64,000 nucleotides of DNA, taken from assembly GCF_009763245.1 (NCBI RefSeq), contig NZ_WKJZ01000001.1, positions 124,001 to 188,000 on the forward strand, read 5' to 3'. The position numbers and the translations under genes are program-made. The DNA is from Pseudomonas xionganensis (GTDB lineage: Bacteria; Pseudomonadota; Gammaproteobacteria; Pseudomonadales; Pseudomonadaceae). Below are positions 48,209 to 59,448 of the stretch, one piece after another. Within the stretch, counting starts at the first letter, position 1, and each line of letters opens with the position of its first letter. The notes below the pieces were generated by a model. That model did no database searches. It worked only from the letters and a program-made list of their open reading frames with translations, and was not told the origin of the DNA.

Positions 48209-49059
48209 ACAGCGCTCGGAGGCGTGCTGCCATTGCTGGCGGCAGGAGCCGCAACGGCTTCGGCAGTCTTGGCCACCGCCGGCTTGGCGGCAGCAGGTTT
48301 GGCTGCCGGTTTTTTCGCAACAGGTTTAGCGGCGGGTTTGGCCGCAGGGGTTTTCGCCGCTGGCCTGGCTGCCGGTTTGGCAGCAGGCTTGCTCACTGCA
48401 GGCTTAGTCGCAGGCGCCTTCTGCACTGCGGGCTTGCTCGCTGCCTTGCTCGGCGCCGGACTGGCTGCGGCGGGCTTCTTCGCCGCAGGTTTGGCCGCGG
48501 GCTTGGCGGGCGCTTTGGCCATAGGCTTGGCGGGCGCCTTAACTGTAGGCGCAGCAGCCTTGCTGGCTGGTTTACGGGCTGCAGGCTTGGCTGGGGCCTT
48601 GCGCGCGGCCGGCTTGGCCTCGGGCTTGACCTGCAGGGCCTTGGCCGCACGGCTATCCAGGGCCTTGCTCACCGCTTCCTTGACCTTGCCCACACCCTGG
48701 GCCAGTTTCAGGCTTTCCTGGGCATCACGCTTGAGTTCGGCAATATAGTGACGCGTCTCGGTCTGACGCTCTTTCAGGGCGTCCAGCAACTCTTCAAGCT
48801 CAGCCACGGCGCTCTTGGCCTTGGCTTGCGCCTTGGCCTTGCCGGCCACGGCGGCATCCTGCAGCTGGGTGCGGGCCTTGTGCAGTTTTTCCTGGGCCTT
48901 GCCCCGTTGCTTTTCCAGTTTGGCCAGCAGTTTTTCGGCATCGATCAGAGCCCGTGAACAGGCATCCTCCAGATGTTCGAGCAGGCTGCTGGAAAGGTGC
49001 TGCAACAGATGCAGCGGGGTGCTGACAGACTTCTTCTTGCTGTTCTTGCTAGCCGACAT
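48205..49059 (-). CDS. algP: AlgP, histone H1-like alginate regulatory protein
   Basis: A 284-residue DNA-associated regulator of alginate genes in Pseudomonas. The N-terminal 120 residues form a charged helical domain (TPLHLLQHLSSSLLEHLEDACS, then LAKLEKQRGKAQEKLHKARTQLQDAA). The C-terminal half, about residues 140-270, is a lysine/alanine/proline-rich KPAAKPAA repeat tail like histone H1. ATG 49059 gives the family N-terminus. The repeat tract is prone to length change between strains. It diverges from the FKBP gene. Confidence 0.95.
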   Translation of the reverse strand: MSASKNSKKKSVSTPLHLLQHLSSSLLEHLEDACSRALIDAEKLLAKLEKQRGKAQEKLHKARTQLQDAAVAGKAKAQAKAKSAVAELEELLDALKERQTETRHYIAELKRDAQESLKLAQGVGKVKEAVSKALDSRAAKALQVKPEAKPAARKAPAKPAARKPASKAAAPTVKAPAKPMAKAPAKPAAKPAAKKPAAASPAPSKAASKPAVQKAPATKPAVSKPAAKPAARPAAKTPAAKPAAKPVAKKPAAKPAAAKPAVAKTAEAVAAPAASNGSTPPSAV

Positions 49060-49178
49060 GACGCGCCTCCTGGCGGGTGAAGATGGCTTCATACTAGACC
49101 GCCTTGGCGCAGCCTCGCTACCTCGTAGCAGCCACTGGAGGCTGGCATAATCGCCGCACCCCCGCCTGGAGAGCCCCC

Positions 49179-49820
49179 ATGCCACGCCTTATTTTGCTGC
49201 TGTGCCTGCTCACCCCTCTGGCCCAGGCATCCGACGATGCTCATGACCTGGCCTACAGCCTGGGCGTGCGCCTGGGGGAGCGGCTGCGCGAGGAAGTACC
49301 GGACCTGCAACTGCAGGCCCTGCTCAAAGGCCTCGACCAGGCCTATCGCAAGGAACCGCTGCAACTGGATAACGCCCGCATCGACAGCCTGCTGGCCGAG
49401 CATGAGGCGCTGCTGGAGGGCGCTACGCAGCGCCACGAAAAAGCCAAGGCGGCGGAGCGACGCTTTCTCGCCAACGAGAAAGCCAAGGCCGGGGTCAGGG
49501 TGCTGGACAACGGTGTGCTGATGCAGCAGCTGCGTGCAGGCAGTGGCCCCAAGCCGAGTGCCAAGAGCCGTATTCGGGTACGTTATGTGGGCTTTCTCGC
49601 CGATGGCAGCCAGTTCGATGAGAGCCTGAGCCCGCAGTGGTTCAAGCTGGACAGCGTGATCGCCGGCTGGCGCAGCGCCTTGCCGAGCATGCCGCTGGGC
49701 GCCCACTGGCGCCTGGTGATTCCCTCATCCCAGGCCTACGGCGCCGAAGGGGCAGGTGATCTGATTCCGCCCCATTCGCCTCTGGTATTCGAGATCGAAC
49801 TGCTCGATATCCGTAACTGA
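49179..49820 (+). CDS. FKBP-type peptidyl-prolyl cis-trans isomerase, periplasmic
   Basis: A 213-residue exported FKBP. The signal peptide is about 1-18 (MPRLILLLCLLTPLAQAS). The N-terminal dimerisation region is like that of FkpA/Mip (LAYSLGVRLGERL), and the C-terminal FKBP domain (about 110-213) has VRYVGFLADGSQFDES and ends LVFEIELLDI. Helps fold outer-envelope proteins. It converges on algQ with nine bases between stops. Confidence 0.9.
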   Translation: MPRLILLLCLLTPLAQASDDAHDLAYSLGVRLGERLREEVPDLQLQALLKGLDQAYRKEPLQLDNARIDSLLAEHEALLEGATQRHEKAKAAERRFLANEKAKAGVRVLDNGVLMQQLRAGSGPKPSAKSRIRVRYVGFLADGSQFDESLSPQWFKLDSVIAGWRSALPSMPLGAHWRLVIPSSQAYGAEGAGDLIPPHSPLVFEIELLDIRN

Positions 49821-49829
49821 GAGAGACGC

Positions 49830-50303
49830 CTAAAGAGCCGGGGCAACCTGGTTCTGATGGGCGTTATGCAGCACCTCGATCAGGCAGTCTTCCAGCTCGA
49901 AGCGCTCATGCAGCAGCTGGCCGAGGCGCTTGAGCTCATCGAGCAGGGACACCGTGTCGCGGCAGTCACCGTTGTCGCAACGGTCGTTGAAGGCCAGCGC
50001 CACTTCGGTAATGACCTCGATCCGAGGGTAGATCTGCTTGGCCAGATCCAGGCCGCGCTGATCGTTGAAGGCCTTGGCTTCATTGGTCAGCTGCTCGTAG
50101 ACCTCGAAATGCCCGGCGGACACATAGTCCACCAGAACTTCGCAGAAGCTCTGCAGGGCAGCGGCATTGGCGCTGGGGGCTTGTGGCGAGCTGTTGATGG
50201 CGGCATAGGCCTCGACCAGCTCCTTGCGTTCCTGCAGCCAGCGGTCGATCAGTTGGTGAACCCCACCCCAGCGTTCTTGTGCGTTCTGACAACTCTCAAG
50301 CAT
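49830..50303 (-). CDS. algQ: AlgQ, Rsd-type anti-sigma70 factor
   Basis: A 157-residue regulator that binds sigma70 and was first found as an alginate activator (AlgR2); E. coli Rsd family. It has the AlgQ start [23 protein letters not shown] and the conserved acidic [13 protein letters not shown] and [15 protein letters not shown]. It is a single gene with its own upstream region of about 275 bases. Confidence 0.94.
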   Translation of the reverse strand: MLESCQNAQERWGGVHQLIDRWLQERKELVEAYAAINSSPQAPSANAAALQSFCEVLVDYVSAGHFEVYEQLTNEAKAFNDQRGLDLAKQIYPRIEVITEVALAFNDRCDNGDCRDTVSLLDELKRLGQLLHERFELEDCLIEVLHNAHQNQVAPAL

Positions 50304-50579
50304 GGTGACCTCGCTTCCCTACTGCTATTTGTTTTATAGACCCGCGCAAGACGTTTTTTTGTCAGCTTATGCACGAGCTTGGGAAGAAAACCGTGGAACG
50401 GCAACTTTCCGGCGGTACCTGCGAGCCAGATTATGCCCGCGGGCCGGTGCCATCAAGACAGCTCCGGAGATAATTTCATACAAGCGTTTGATAGCACCGC
50501 CAGACGGCTTGAGCTGCGAGCGCCGGGCCAGCGGAGCGCGCAGCCCGGTCCCGCGCAGCAGGGTCCGGGCTGGCCATTC
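50304..50579. other. Gene-free spacer between algQ and hemY
   Basis: 276 bases. The algQ-proximal half is AT-richer (TATTTGTTTTATAG, then TTTTTTT) and probably holds the algQ promoter. The hemY-proximal half is GC-rich with a weak stem GGTCCCGCGC...GGGTCC that may end hemY transcription. No reading frame with a ribosome-binding site was found. In PAO1, as I recall, dsbH lies here. Confidence 0.6.
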
Positions 50580-51803
50580 TCACGCGCCGGCCAGGCGCTG
50601 ATCCAGAAGCGCCAGGCCTTGCTGGAAATACTGGTTACTGGCCTCCACCTCACCCTGTTGGGCGAGCAGACGGGCCAGTTCGACGCAGGTTTCCGGGTGG
50701 GGCTCGAAGGCCAGACTGCTTTCCAGATAACTGCGCGCCTTGCCCCACAGCTGGCTGTGTAGGCACAGCCGGCCCAGGGTCAGCAGCAGCCCGGCATCCT
50801 GCGGGTGGGCCTTGAGCCAGCCCTCGGCCAGCTGCAACTGGCGGTGCAGATCCTGGCCTCGCAGCAGGCCATAGAGACGCACCAGGGCGCTGTCGTACTG
50901 ACGCTTCAGCGCCGCAGCCAGCAGACTCTCGGCCTCTGTTTCCGCACCCAGGCCGCGCAACTGCTCGGCGTATACCGCCAGGGTCGCGGGTTCCTGGCGC
51001 TGCGCGGTGGAGAGCTGTTGCCAGGCACTGCGCAGGGCCTGCAGCGCCTCGTCATGACCTTGCCCGCTGTTCAGCCCGATACTGCGCAGGCGGCCACGCC
51101 AGGCCTGGCGTTCCACCTCGGCCAGCTCGGCATCCCCCAGCAGGCGATGCTTGCGCAGCTCCGGCAGCAGGCCGAGCAGCCCCGACCAGTTCTGTTCCTG
51201 CAGATAGAGTTGCTGCAGCTGACGCAGCACCTGATGGTGTTGCGGGTGACGCTCGCGCATCACCTGCAGGGTTTCCTGGGCTTGCGCCGCCTGACCACGG
51301 GCCTGTTGCAGTTCGGCATGGGCCAGGGCGATGGCCAGCTCGGCCTTGGGCTGACGCGTGAGCGCCGCTTCCAGCAGCGCATCGCTTTCCTCGATCTGCC
51401 CGAGCTGCTGCGCCGCCCGCGCTGCGCCCAGGTAATACATCAACGGCTGCTCCTCGCTCTCGGCAGCCCGGCGCAGATGACGCAGGGCCTGAGCCCAACG
51501 CCCTTCGGCCAGGTCGACAAAGCCCAGAGCCGAGGCCAGGCGCACCCGCCGCGTGCGGTGCAGCCCCGACCAGGGATTGACCAGGCCAACCGAGGTCAGG
51601 CTCAGGCGCAGCATCAGTTTGAGCAGATACAGCAGCAGCCACAGGGCCAGCAGCAACGCCACGAACGCCCACAGGCTGGATTCGTAGCGAAAACCTTTGT
51701 AGGCCAGCAATACATAGCCTTTGTGTTCAGCAATGGCCAGGCCAAGCAGAGCCAGGGCCGCAGCCCCCAGCAACAGCAACAGCCAGAGAGAGGCACGCTT
51801 CAT
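50580..51803 (-). CDS. hemY: HemY, heme biosynthesis-associated TPR membrane protein
   Basis: A 407-residue inner-membrane protein with two N-terminal membrane helices (about 5-25 and 42-62) and a periplasmic or cytoplasmic TPR-rich domain (RHLRRAAESEEQPLMYYLGAARAAQQLG and later repeats). It belongs to the HemY_N family, unrelated to the protoporphyrinogen oxidase also called HemY. Its exact role in heme synthesis is unsettled. It is the last gene of hemC-hemD-hemX-hemY, with its start overlapping the hemX stop. Confidence 0.93.
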   Translation of the reverse strand: MKRASLWLLLLLGAAALALLGLAIAEHKGYVLLAYKGFRYESSLWAFVALLLALWLLLYLLKLMLRLSLTSVGLVNPWSGLHRTRRVRLASALGFVDLAEGRWAQALRHLRRAAESEEQPLMYYLGAARAAQQLGQIEESDALLEAALTRQPKAELAIALAHAELQQARGQAAQAQETLQVMRERHPQHHQVLRQLQQLYLQEQNWSGLLGLLPELRKHRLLGDAELAEVERQAWRGRLRSIGLNSGQGHDEALQALRSAWQQLSTAQRQEPATLAVYAEQLRGLGAETEAESLLAAALKRQYDSALVRLYGLLRGQDLHRQLQLAEGWLKAHPQDAGLLLTLGRLCLHSQLWGKARSYLESSLAFEPHPETCVELARLLAQQGEVEASNQYFQQGLALLDQRLAGA

Positions 51804-52936
51804 GGGCGGGCCTCCTGGCTTTCAGCATCACTGCCCAAAGCCTCGCGAGCCGATTGTTTGCGGGCAATATAGGCCTGCAACGCGACCAGGCTGTCGGCCA
51901 GATCGGGCACCTGCACCTCGATAGGGCGCTGGCGCAGCTCGTCGATACGCGCAGCCAGGGCGCGACTGTCCGGGTTCTCGGCATTGAAGTGGCCCTGCAG
52001 CACCTCGCTGGCCTGGCGCAGCGCCTGCTGATAGACCTCAGTGTGGCCATGCAGCGCCGCCCACTGGGCCTGCTCGAACGCCATGCTCAGGGCCAAACGG
52101 ACCTGCCCCAGGCTCTGCCCGGCCAACAGTGGGCGAATCGTTTCAGCAGCATTGAAGTCCAGACGCACATAGCGGGACATCACCTCCAGCCATTCAGCCC
52201 ACCAGCTGGTCGGCTCGCTGGCCGCCAGTTCCCCCAGCACCCCGCCGTCAGTCGCGAAGTTGGGGTTCAGCGGGTTGAGGCTGGCAGCCTGGTCGCGCAG
52301 CGCGCCCAGTTGCAGGAACAGCCCGGTACGATCCGGATCGAAGGTGGTGCGCAAGGCCTCCAGGCTCTTGGCCAGTTGCTCGCGCGCGGCAAAGGCGGCC
52401 GGATCGTCCTGGCTACGCAGAATTTCATCGGCGCCGGCGACCAGGGCCTCGGCGCTGTTGATATCCTGCAGCGCCGACAGACGCAGACTGGCCAGGCGCA
52501 ACAGGTGCTCGGCCTCGGCCAGGCGCCAGTCCTGACGACTGGCACCCAGCACGCTTTCCAGACGCTGATTGAGCAGCTGCTGATCGCCCTGCAGCTGGCT
52601 CAGCAGACGCCGCTGGCTGTCCAGTTCGGTGGCCGGCGGCAACTGCTGCACGCGCTGCTCCAGCACCTGGCTGGCTTGCCCGAGGCTGGCCGTCTGCCCC
52701 ATGAGCTGCTGCAGCTGCTCAAGCTGTTGCTGCTCGCGCTGCTGCAGCCCCTGCAGCTGCCACAAGCCCCAGGCGCCGGCAGCGGCACCCGCCGCACCGA
52801 CCAGCAAGGCGCAGAAGGCCAGGCCGTTACCCCGTGCCTTGGGCGGGCGAGGCGCGCTGGGCGGACTGACTGGGGTTGAAGACGTGCTATCCGTTACGGA
52901 CTGTTGTTGTTCCTGAGGGGGAGTCGCTTCGCTCAC
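51800..52936 (-). CDS. hemX: HemX, membrane protein of the heme operon
   Basis: A 378-residue protein with a short proline-rich cytoplasmic N-terminus, one membrane helix (GNGLAFCALLVGAAGAAAGAWGL, about 37-59), a glutamine-rich coiled coil (about 60-130) and a folded C-terminal domain. Annotated as a uroporphyrinogen III methyltransferase relative, but it lacks the methyltransferase domain; its role in heme synthesis is accessory. GTG 52936 with AAGGAT upstream is the start; the frame upstream overlaps hemD. It overlaps hemY by four bases. Confidence 0.92.
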   Translation of the reverse strand: MSEATPPQEQQQSVTDSTSSTPVSPPSAPRPPKARGNGLAFCALLVGAAGAAAGAWGLWQLQGLQQREQQQLEQLQQLMGQTASLGQASQVLEQRVQQLPPATELDSQRRLLSQLQGDQQLLNQRLESVLGASRQDWRLAEAEHLLRLASLRLSALQDINSAEALVAGADEILRSQDDPAAFAAREQLAKSLEALRTTFDPDRTGLFLQLGALRDQAASLNPLNPNFATDGGVLGELAASEPTSWWAEWLEVMSRYVRLDFNAAETIRPLLAGQSLGQVRLALSMAFEQAQWAALHGHTEVYQQALRQASEVLQGHFNAENPDSRALAARIDELRQRPIEVQVPDLADSLVALQAYIARKQSAREALGSDAESQEARP

Positions 52937-52952
52937 AGATCCATCCTTTGCG

Positions 52953-53726
52953 TCAGAGGTCGGGGGCAGCCTGCATCTGCAACGCCGCCAACAAGGCCGC
53001 GGCGCTGGCGCCGCGACAGTCCACAACAGAGTGCGCGCCTGCGGCTCGGGCCATCTCGGCCACCCGCGGGCTGGGTACAAACAAGGGTAGACGGGCCAGG
53101 GCCGGCCAGTCCATGCCTGCCAGTTGCTGCAAATGGGCCAGGCCCTGTCCACTGCTGACCACCAGACCGTTCAGGCGTTCAGCTCGAACCCGTTCGACCA
53201 GGGTGCCCGCCGGGTAATCCGGCAGCCGGCGGCGATACAGTGGCAGGTAATCAACCTGCACACCTTGGCCGCGCAAGCGCTCGGCGAGTAATTCTCGGCC
53301 ACTGTCAGCACGCAGGATCAGCACCCTGGGACTGGGCGCGGCAGCCAGGCATTGCTGCAATTGCGGCAGGGCCAGCAGGGCTTCGCTGTCATCCCCCTGC
53401 GCCGGGCAGTGCACGCTCAGACCATGCTCACGGAGGATCTGTGCAGTGGCTGTACCGACACTAAACCAGTGCAGCGTGGCCGGCAGCTGCGGCCAGTCTC
53501 GCGCGATCCGGGCCAGACCCAGGCGCGCCGCTGGTTTGCTCACCACGATGACTGCGCAATAGCGCTGCAGCTGCTGCACCAGGGCCTGCTGCTCGGCGCT
53601 CTCGGCCAGGGCTTCGATGGCCAACAGCGGCAGGCAGCTACTGGCAATACCCTGCTCGGCCAACTGCCGGGCCAGCGCCACACACTCGTCGGCGGGGCGC
53701 GTCAGCAGCAGGCGCCAGGCTGTCAC
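52953..53726 (-). CDS. hemD: Uroporphyrinogen-III synthase
   Basis: Cyclises hydroxymethylbilane with inversion of ring D to uroporphyrinogen III. It has 257 residues, standard length. It has the family start [19 protein letters not shown] and the C-terminal [15 protein letters not shown]; sequence is otherwise variable, as usual for HemD. The start is GTG 53726, which overlaps the hemC stop (GTGA). It sits between hemC and hemX in the operon. Confidence 0.94.
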   Translation of the reverse strand: MTAWRLLLTRPADECVALARQLAEQGIASSCLPLLAIEALAESAEQQALVQQLQRYCAVIVVSKPAARLGLARIARDWPQLPATLHWFSVGTATAQILREHGLSVHCPAQGDDSEALLALPQLQQCLAAAPSPRVLILRADSGRELLAERLRGQGVQVDYLPLYRRRLPDYPAGTLVERVRAERLNGLVVSSGQGLAHLQQLAGMDWPALARLPLFVPSPRVAEMARAAGAHSVVDCRGASAAALLAALQMQAAPDL

Positions 53727-54661
53727 TCGGCAGCCGCCTCGCCATACACCGCCTGCAATATGGCGGCCGCGCCCTGGGCCAGCAGCGCCTCGGCCACCGC
53801 CACGCCGAGGGCTTCGGCCTGGGCCACCGGGGCACGTTGTTCGGCGCGCAGCAGCTGGCTGCCATCGGGCTGGCCGACCAGGCCGCGCAGCCACAGCTGC
53901 TCGCCTTCGAGCAGGGCGTAACAGGCGATCGGCACCTGACAGCCGCCATTGAGGTGCTTGTTCAGCGCCCGCTCGGCGATCACCCGCTGTGCCGTGTCGT
54001 GATGGTGCAGGGGCGCCAGCAGGGCATGAATTTCGCTGTCGGCGCTGCGGCATTCGATGCCCACCGCGCCCTGGCCGCCGGCTGGCAGGCTGTCCTCGGC
54101 ACTGATCGAGCTGCGGATGCGCGCCTCGAAACCCAGGCGGATCAGGCCGGCGGCGGCGAGGATGATGGCGTCGTAGTCGCCGGCATCCAGCTTGGCCAGG
54201 CGGGTGTTGACGTTGCCGCGCAGGAACTGGATCTTCAGGTCGGGCCGACGCGCCAGCAGCTGGGCCTGGCGGCGCAGGCTGGAGGTACCGACCACCGCGC
54301 CTGCGGGCAGCTCATCGAGGCTCGCATAGGTGTTGGAAACAAAGGCATCGCGCGGGTCTTCGCGCTCGCAGATGCAGTACAGGCCCAGGCCTTCGGGGAA
54401 GTCCATGGGCACATCCTTCATCGAGTGCACGGCGATATCGGCCTCGCCTTCGAGCAGGGCGGTTTCCAGTTCCTTGACGAACAGGCCCTTGCCACCGATC
54501 TTCGCCAGCGGCGCGTCGAGCAGCTTGTCGCCGCGACTGACCATGGGCACCAGGCTGACCTTGAGGCCAGGGTGGGCCTGCTCCAGGCGGGCTTTGACGT
54601 GTTCGGCCTGCCACAGGGCCAGGGCGCTTTTACGGGTGGCGATACGGATTTCGCGGGACAT
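53723..54661 (-). CDS. hemC: Porphobilinogen deaminase (hydroxymethylbilane synthase)
   Basis: Links four porphobilinogens into hydroxymethylbilane on a dipyrromethane cofactor. It has 312 residues. Features are [30 protein letters not shown] with the catalytic Asp, the [12 protein letters not shown] segment and the cofactor-binding Cys in [16 protein letters not shown] 54661 is preferred to a TTG two codons upstream. It is first of hemCDXY and follows algR by about 90 bases on the same strand, the standard Pseudomonas arrangement. Confidence 0.97.
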   Translation of the reverse strand: MSREIRIATRKSALALWQAEHVKARLEQAHPGLKVSLVPMVSRGDKLLDAPLAKIGGKGLFVKELETALLEGEADIAVHSMKDVPMDFPEGLGLYCICEREDPRDAFVSNTYASLDELPAGAVVGTSSLRRQAQLLARRPDLKIQFLRGNVNTRLAKLDAGDYDAIILAAAGLIRLGFEARIRSSISAEDSLPAGGQGAVGIECRSADSEIHALLAPLHHHDTAQRVIAERALNKHLNGGCQVPIACYALLEGEQLWLRGLVGQPDGSQLLRAEQRAPVAQAEALGVAVAEALLAQGAAAILQAVYGEAAAE

Positions 54662-54748
54662 GGGCAATTCCAGAAGACGAACTGCCGGGGATAATAACAG
54701 GCTGGCCGGTCTGTAGCCCGGCGCTGAACCAGGCCACAGGACAAGCCG

Positions 54749-55495
54749 TCAGAGGTTCTGCATCAGCCTGCGCACCCCGGCCACATGCCGGCGGCTGACG
54801 ATCAGGGCTTCCTCGTCCATGCCCTTGAGGTACAGCTGGAAGTGCCCCAGCGGCGTGCGCTGCAGACGCTCGATACGCTCGCGGGCCACCAGGGCGTTGC
54901 GGTGGATGCGCACGAAACGATCGCCGAACTCGTCTTCCAGGGCTTTCAGCGGTTCATCCAGCAGCACTTCGCCGCCGCTGTGACGCAGGGTCACGTACTT
55001 GTGATCGGCGATAAAGTAGATCACCTGATCCAGCGGAATCAGCTCGATACCCTTGCGCGTGCGGGCACTGATATGGCTGCGCGGGCCACCGCCACTGTCG
55101 CCGGCAGGCCGGGTCAGGGCGGCCAGCTGGACCCGATTGGGACGCTCGGCCTTCTTTAACGCTTCGCTGAGGTTCTCGGTGCGCACCGGTTTGACCAGAT
55201 AACCCACGGCACTGACCTTGAAGGCCTCCAGGGCGAATTCATCATGGGCGGTGCAGAAGATCACTGCCGGCGGCGCCTCACGCTCACACAGCTTGGCCGC
55301 CACCTGCAGGCCATCCAGGCCGGGCATGCGGATATCCAGCAGCACCACATCCGGTTTCAGGCTCTCGATCAGGCTCAGGGCCTCTTCGCCATTGCTGGCT
55401 GCCGGCTCCAGGACTCGATAGCCATCGAGCTCACCCACCATACGGCTGAGGCGCTCGCGGGCCAGGGGTTCGTCATCGACAATCAGGACATTCAT
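54749..55495 (-). CDS. algR: AlgR, LytTR-type response regulator
   Basis: A transcription factor controlling alginate, twitching motility and virulence genes. It has 248 residues. The receiver domain has Asp7/Asp8, phosphorylation site Asp54 in VVLLDIRMPGLDG and Lys in LVKPV; the C-terminal LytTR DNA-binding domain has LDQVIYFIADHKYVTLRHSG and VRIHRNALV. ATG 55495 overlaps the algZ stop by ATGA, so the pair is translationally coupled. Confidence 0.98.
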   Translation of the reverse strand: MNVLIVDDEPLARERLSRMVGELDGYRVLEPAASNGEEALSLIESLKPDVVLLDIRMPGLDGLQVAAKLCEREAPPAVIFCTAHDEFALEAFKVSAVGYLVKPVRTENLSEALKKAERPNRVQLAALTRPAGDSGGGPRSHISARTRKGIELIPLDQVIYFIADHKYVTLRHSGGEVLLDEPLKALEDEFGDRFVRIHRNALVARERIERLQRTPLGHFQLYLKGMDEEALIVSRRHVAGVRRLMQNL

Positions 55496-56577
55496 ATTGC
55501 GCTGGCTTCCTGCATGGGTCTGGCACAAGGATAGCTTAGACAGGTGAAGTGGCGACCGTCACGGCGCTCTACGCTGAGACTGGCCCGCGCGCCGAAAAGT
55601 GCCACCAAGCGCGCATCGATATTGTTCAGCGCCTGATGGGTACCGCCGGAAGACGGCGGCTCAGCAGGTGGGTCATAAGGATTACTCACGCACAAATGGA
55701 ACACCCCCTTGTCATAACGCGCCTCGACCCTGACCAGCCCCCCTTCGATGCGCGGCGCAATGCCGTAGATCAGGGCGTTTTCCAGCAGGGGTTGCAGCGT
55801 CAGTTGCGGAATCGGCAGATCGTCCGGCACATCGACAACCTCCCACTGCAACTGTAGCCGCTCGCCGAGCCGATAGCGCTCAATCGACAAATATCGTTGT
55901 GCCAGCTCCAGCTCCTCGCGCCAGGGCACCAGGCTGCCGGGCTTGGCCAGGCTGGCGCGGAACAGGTCGGACAGATCCAGCACCGCCTGCTCGGCCTTGG
56001 CCGGATCGACCACCACCAGGCTGGCGATGCTGTTCAGGCTGTTGAACAGGAAATGCGGACGGATGCGCGCCTGCAAGGATTCGATACGGGCGCGCAGCTC
56101 GGCCTGCTCCTGCCGCCGCCACTGGCTCTGCAGGTAGAAATAGCGCAGCAACAGGGCCGACATGATCAGGCTGATCAGGGCATGGCGCAGGTACAGGTTC
56201 ATCTCCCCGGCACGCGGCAACGGCCCGCCCAGCTGGTAGTACTCGGCCACCACGGTACAGGCCAGGGTCAGCCCCACCACCACGGTGCTGCAGATGGTTC
56301 CGGCCAGGGCCGCCGGCAGGCGCGCCAGCAAGGGGCGCAGGCGACACAGCAGCGCGGCTGAGAGCAGCACGATCCACTGCACAAACAGCGAGGTCAGGGC
56401 CAGGCGCACCCAGTCGAAACCGCTCAGCATGGGCTCGGCCAGCACCAGCACCAGCACCAGCAATTCGGCCAGCAAGACCATGCTGAGCAGAGCCTCGGGC
56501 TCGCACAGTTCGGGGACGAAGAAATCGTCGACAGCGGTGACCGGGTCTACAGCGGCGGGGGATTTTCTTGTTTTCAT
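55492..56577 (-). CDS. algZ: AlgZ (FimS), LytS-type sensor histidine kinase
   Basis: Cognate kinase of AlgR. It has 361 residues. The N-terminal half has about five or six membrane helices. The kinase region has His175 in [13 protein letters not shown], the LytS/YehU-type phospho-acceptor, and a degenerate ATP-binding domain ([15 protein letters not shown]) lacking the usual G boxes, characteristic of AlgZ. It overlaps algR by four bases and diverges from argH with 228 bases between starts. Confidence 0.96.
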   Translation of the reverse strand: MKTRKSPAAVDPVTAVDDFFVPELCEPEALLSMVLLAELLVLVLVLAEPMLSGFDWVRLALTSLFVQWIVLLSAALLCRLRPLLARLPAALAGTICSTVVVGLTLACTVVAEYYQLGGPLPRAGEMNLYLRHALISLIMSALLLRYFYLQSQWRRQEQAELRARIESLQARIRPHFLFNSLNSIASLVVVDPAKAEQAVLDLSDLFRASLAKPGSLVPWREELELAQRYLSIERYRLGERLQLQWEVVDVPDDLPIPQLTLQPLLENALIYGIAPRIEGGLVRVEARYDKGVFHLCVSNPYDPPAEPPSSGGTHQALNNIDARLVALFGARASLSVERRDGRHFTCLSYPCARPMQEASAI

Positions 56578-56805
56578 CCATGCAGTGTCCGTGGGGCCCG
56601 CCGCGGCCGCAAGCCGATGACCTGCAGGCGGGCAAAAATAAGCAGCGAAATGCAGCCAGGGCAGCAGAAATGTGATCTAGGCAGCAGTCGCCCCCCGACA
56701 AAGCGACGCGGCGACTTTGCCGTGCAGCCTGTTATTATCCGCACACTTTTCCGTCTTGCTGGCCGCTGTGCCAGCCCGTTTTTGCGCACCAGCCGAGTGA
56801 AGCCC

Positions 56806-58200
<1,395 letters not shown>

Positions 58201-58267
58201 CCCGCTGCGCAGATCAGGGCCGGTCCATGCCACCGGCCCGCTGCCCGGCACCCAAGCAAGAGTCGCC

Positions 58268-59089
58268 ATGCCCGCCATTGTGCTTCTGTTCTGCCTGCTG
58301 TTCAGCAGCCTTGCCTGGGCCGACCGCAACTGCTCCCATGCCTACCGCGTGGGCATCTCGCAGATCGGCTACAGCTACTACCTGCTGGATGACGGCACAC
58401 CGGCCGGCTCCTCCTTCGATTTCTACGAAGAGCTTGGGCGCCGCAGCGGCTGCACCTTCCAGCTCTGGCCGCTGCCACGCATGCGCGCCTGGCATGACGC
58501 CGGCATGCAGCAACTGGACATCGTCTCGCCCACCATCCGCACCGCCGAGCGCGACCGCCAGGGCGTGTTTATCGAATACTTCAAGAACCGCAACGATATC
58601 CTGCTCGACCGCCGCCACGGCGCCCACATCGACAGCCTGGAACAGTTGCTGGCCGACCCGCGCATCACCATCGGCCTGATCCGCGGTCACTCCAACGGCC
58701 CCTATTTCGACCAGCGCCTGGCCCCGCTGCAGGCCCAGCAGCGCATCCAGCTGGCCAACACGGCGCAGATGCTGTTCCGCCAGCTGCAGGCCGGGCGTAT
58801 CCAGGCCACGATAATGACCGCCGGCATCTACCAGAAGGAACTGGACGACCTGGCCTTGGGCGAGCAGCTGCGCATTATCCAGGTGCCGGAGTCGGATGCC
58901 TTCAGCGTCGGCCTGTACCTCTCGCGCCTGACCCTGGACCAGCCCAGCATCGACTGGCTAAGCCTGCATATCCGCGCCATGCTTGCCGACGGCACCCTGC
59001 GCCGGCTGCTCGGCCGGCGCCATGGCAAGAGCCTGACCGAGCGCTATTACCAGCCCACACCCAGCCCTGCAGCAGACGAGGCACCATGA
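58268..59089 (+). CDS. Periplasmic solute-binding protein, bacterial family 3
   Basis: A 273-residue exported protein. The signal peptide is about 1-18 (PAIVLLFCLLFSSLAWA), followed by a family-3 (amino-acid-type) binding domain: YRVGISQIGYSYYLLDDGTPAGSSFDFYEELG, then DIVSPTIRTAERDRQG. No permease or ATPase gene is near, so it may be an orphan binding protein, or a sensor-type receptor. The ligand cannot be inferred. ATG 58268 is favoured because it creates the signal peptide. Its stop overlaps the next gene by ATGA. Confidence 0.83.
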   Translation: MPAIVLLFCLLFSSLAWADRNCSHAYRVGISQIGYSYYLLDDGTPAGSSFDFYEELGRRSGCTFQLWPLPRMRAWHDAGMQQLDIVSPTIRTAERDRQGVFIEYFKNRNDILLDRRHGAHIDSLEQLLADPRITIGLIRGHSNGPYFDQRLAPLQAQQRIQLANTAQMLFRQLQAGRIQATIMTAGIYQKELDDLALGEQLRIIQVPESDAFSVGLYLSRLTLDQPSIDWLSLHIRAMLADGTLRRLLGRRHGKSLTERYYQPTPSPAADEAP

Positions 59090-59355
59090 GCGAACACGAC
59101 GACGAAGACTTTGCCGAAGCCACCCTGATCCAGGCCGTGGAAAACCAGCTGGCCGCTGGCGAGCCGGCCTGTGTCCAGGCCGTACTGAACAAGCTGAGCC
59201 TGGTCGGCTATGCCCGCGAGGACAGCCTGGAGATGATGGCCCTGGTGCTGGCCGACGAGATCGACTGCATGCTGCGTGAAGACCGCCCCTTTGACGCCGC
59301 CCGCTACGAACGCGGTCTGCGCGCCCTGCCGCAGCTGCCCGAAGGGAGCGAATAG
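59086..59355 (+). CDS. Conserved hypothetical acidic protein, 89 residues
   Basis: Starts MSEHDDEDFAEATLIQAVEN and is rich in acidic residues (about pI 4), helical, with no signal peptide and no recognised domain. It is translationally coupled to the binding-protein gene by an ATGA overlap, which suggests a functional link or simply operon packing. I recall small proteins of this type in other pseudomonads but no function. Confidence 0.75.
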   Translation: MSEHDDEDFAEATLIQAVENQLAAGEPACVQAVLNKLSLVGYAREDSLEMMALVLADEIDCMLREDRPFDAARYERGLRALPQLPEGSE

Positions 59356-59448
59356 GCCCCGGCAAACAGGCGGGTGACTCACACTGCGAGACAAACCCCG
59401 GGCAGCGACTACACTGCCCCTATCCCCGCCGCACAACTAGGAGCCGCC

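Noticed and set aside
48240..48640. Short tandem repeats resembling a CRISPR array
   Set aside because: The repeats are in-frame codons of the AlgP lysine/alanine/proline tail, are irregular, and have no unique spacers of constant length.
50304..50579. Possible small gene or RNA in the algQ-hemY gap
   Set aside because: No frame has a credible ribosome-binding site and the only structure is a weak GC-rich stem near the hemY end.
56733..56738. TATTAT hexamer upstream of argH as a promoter
   Set aside because: A plausible -10 but no acceptable -35 at the right distance, so it was not listed.
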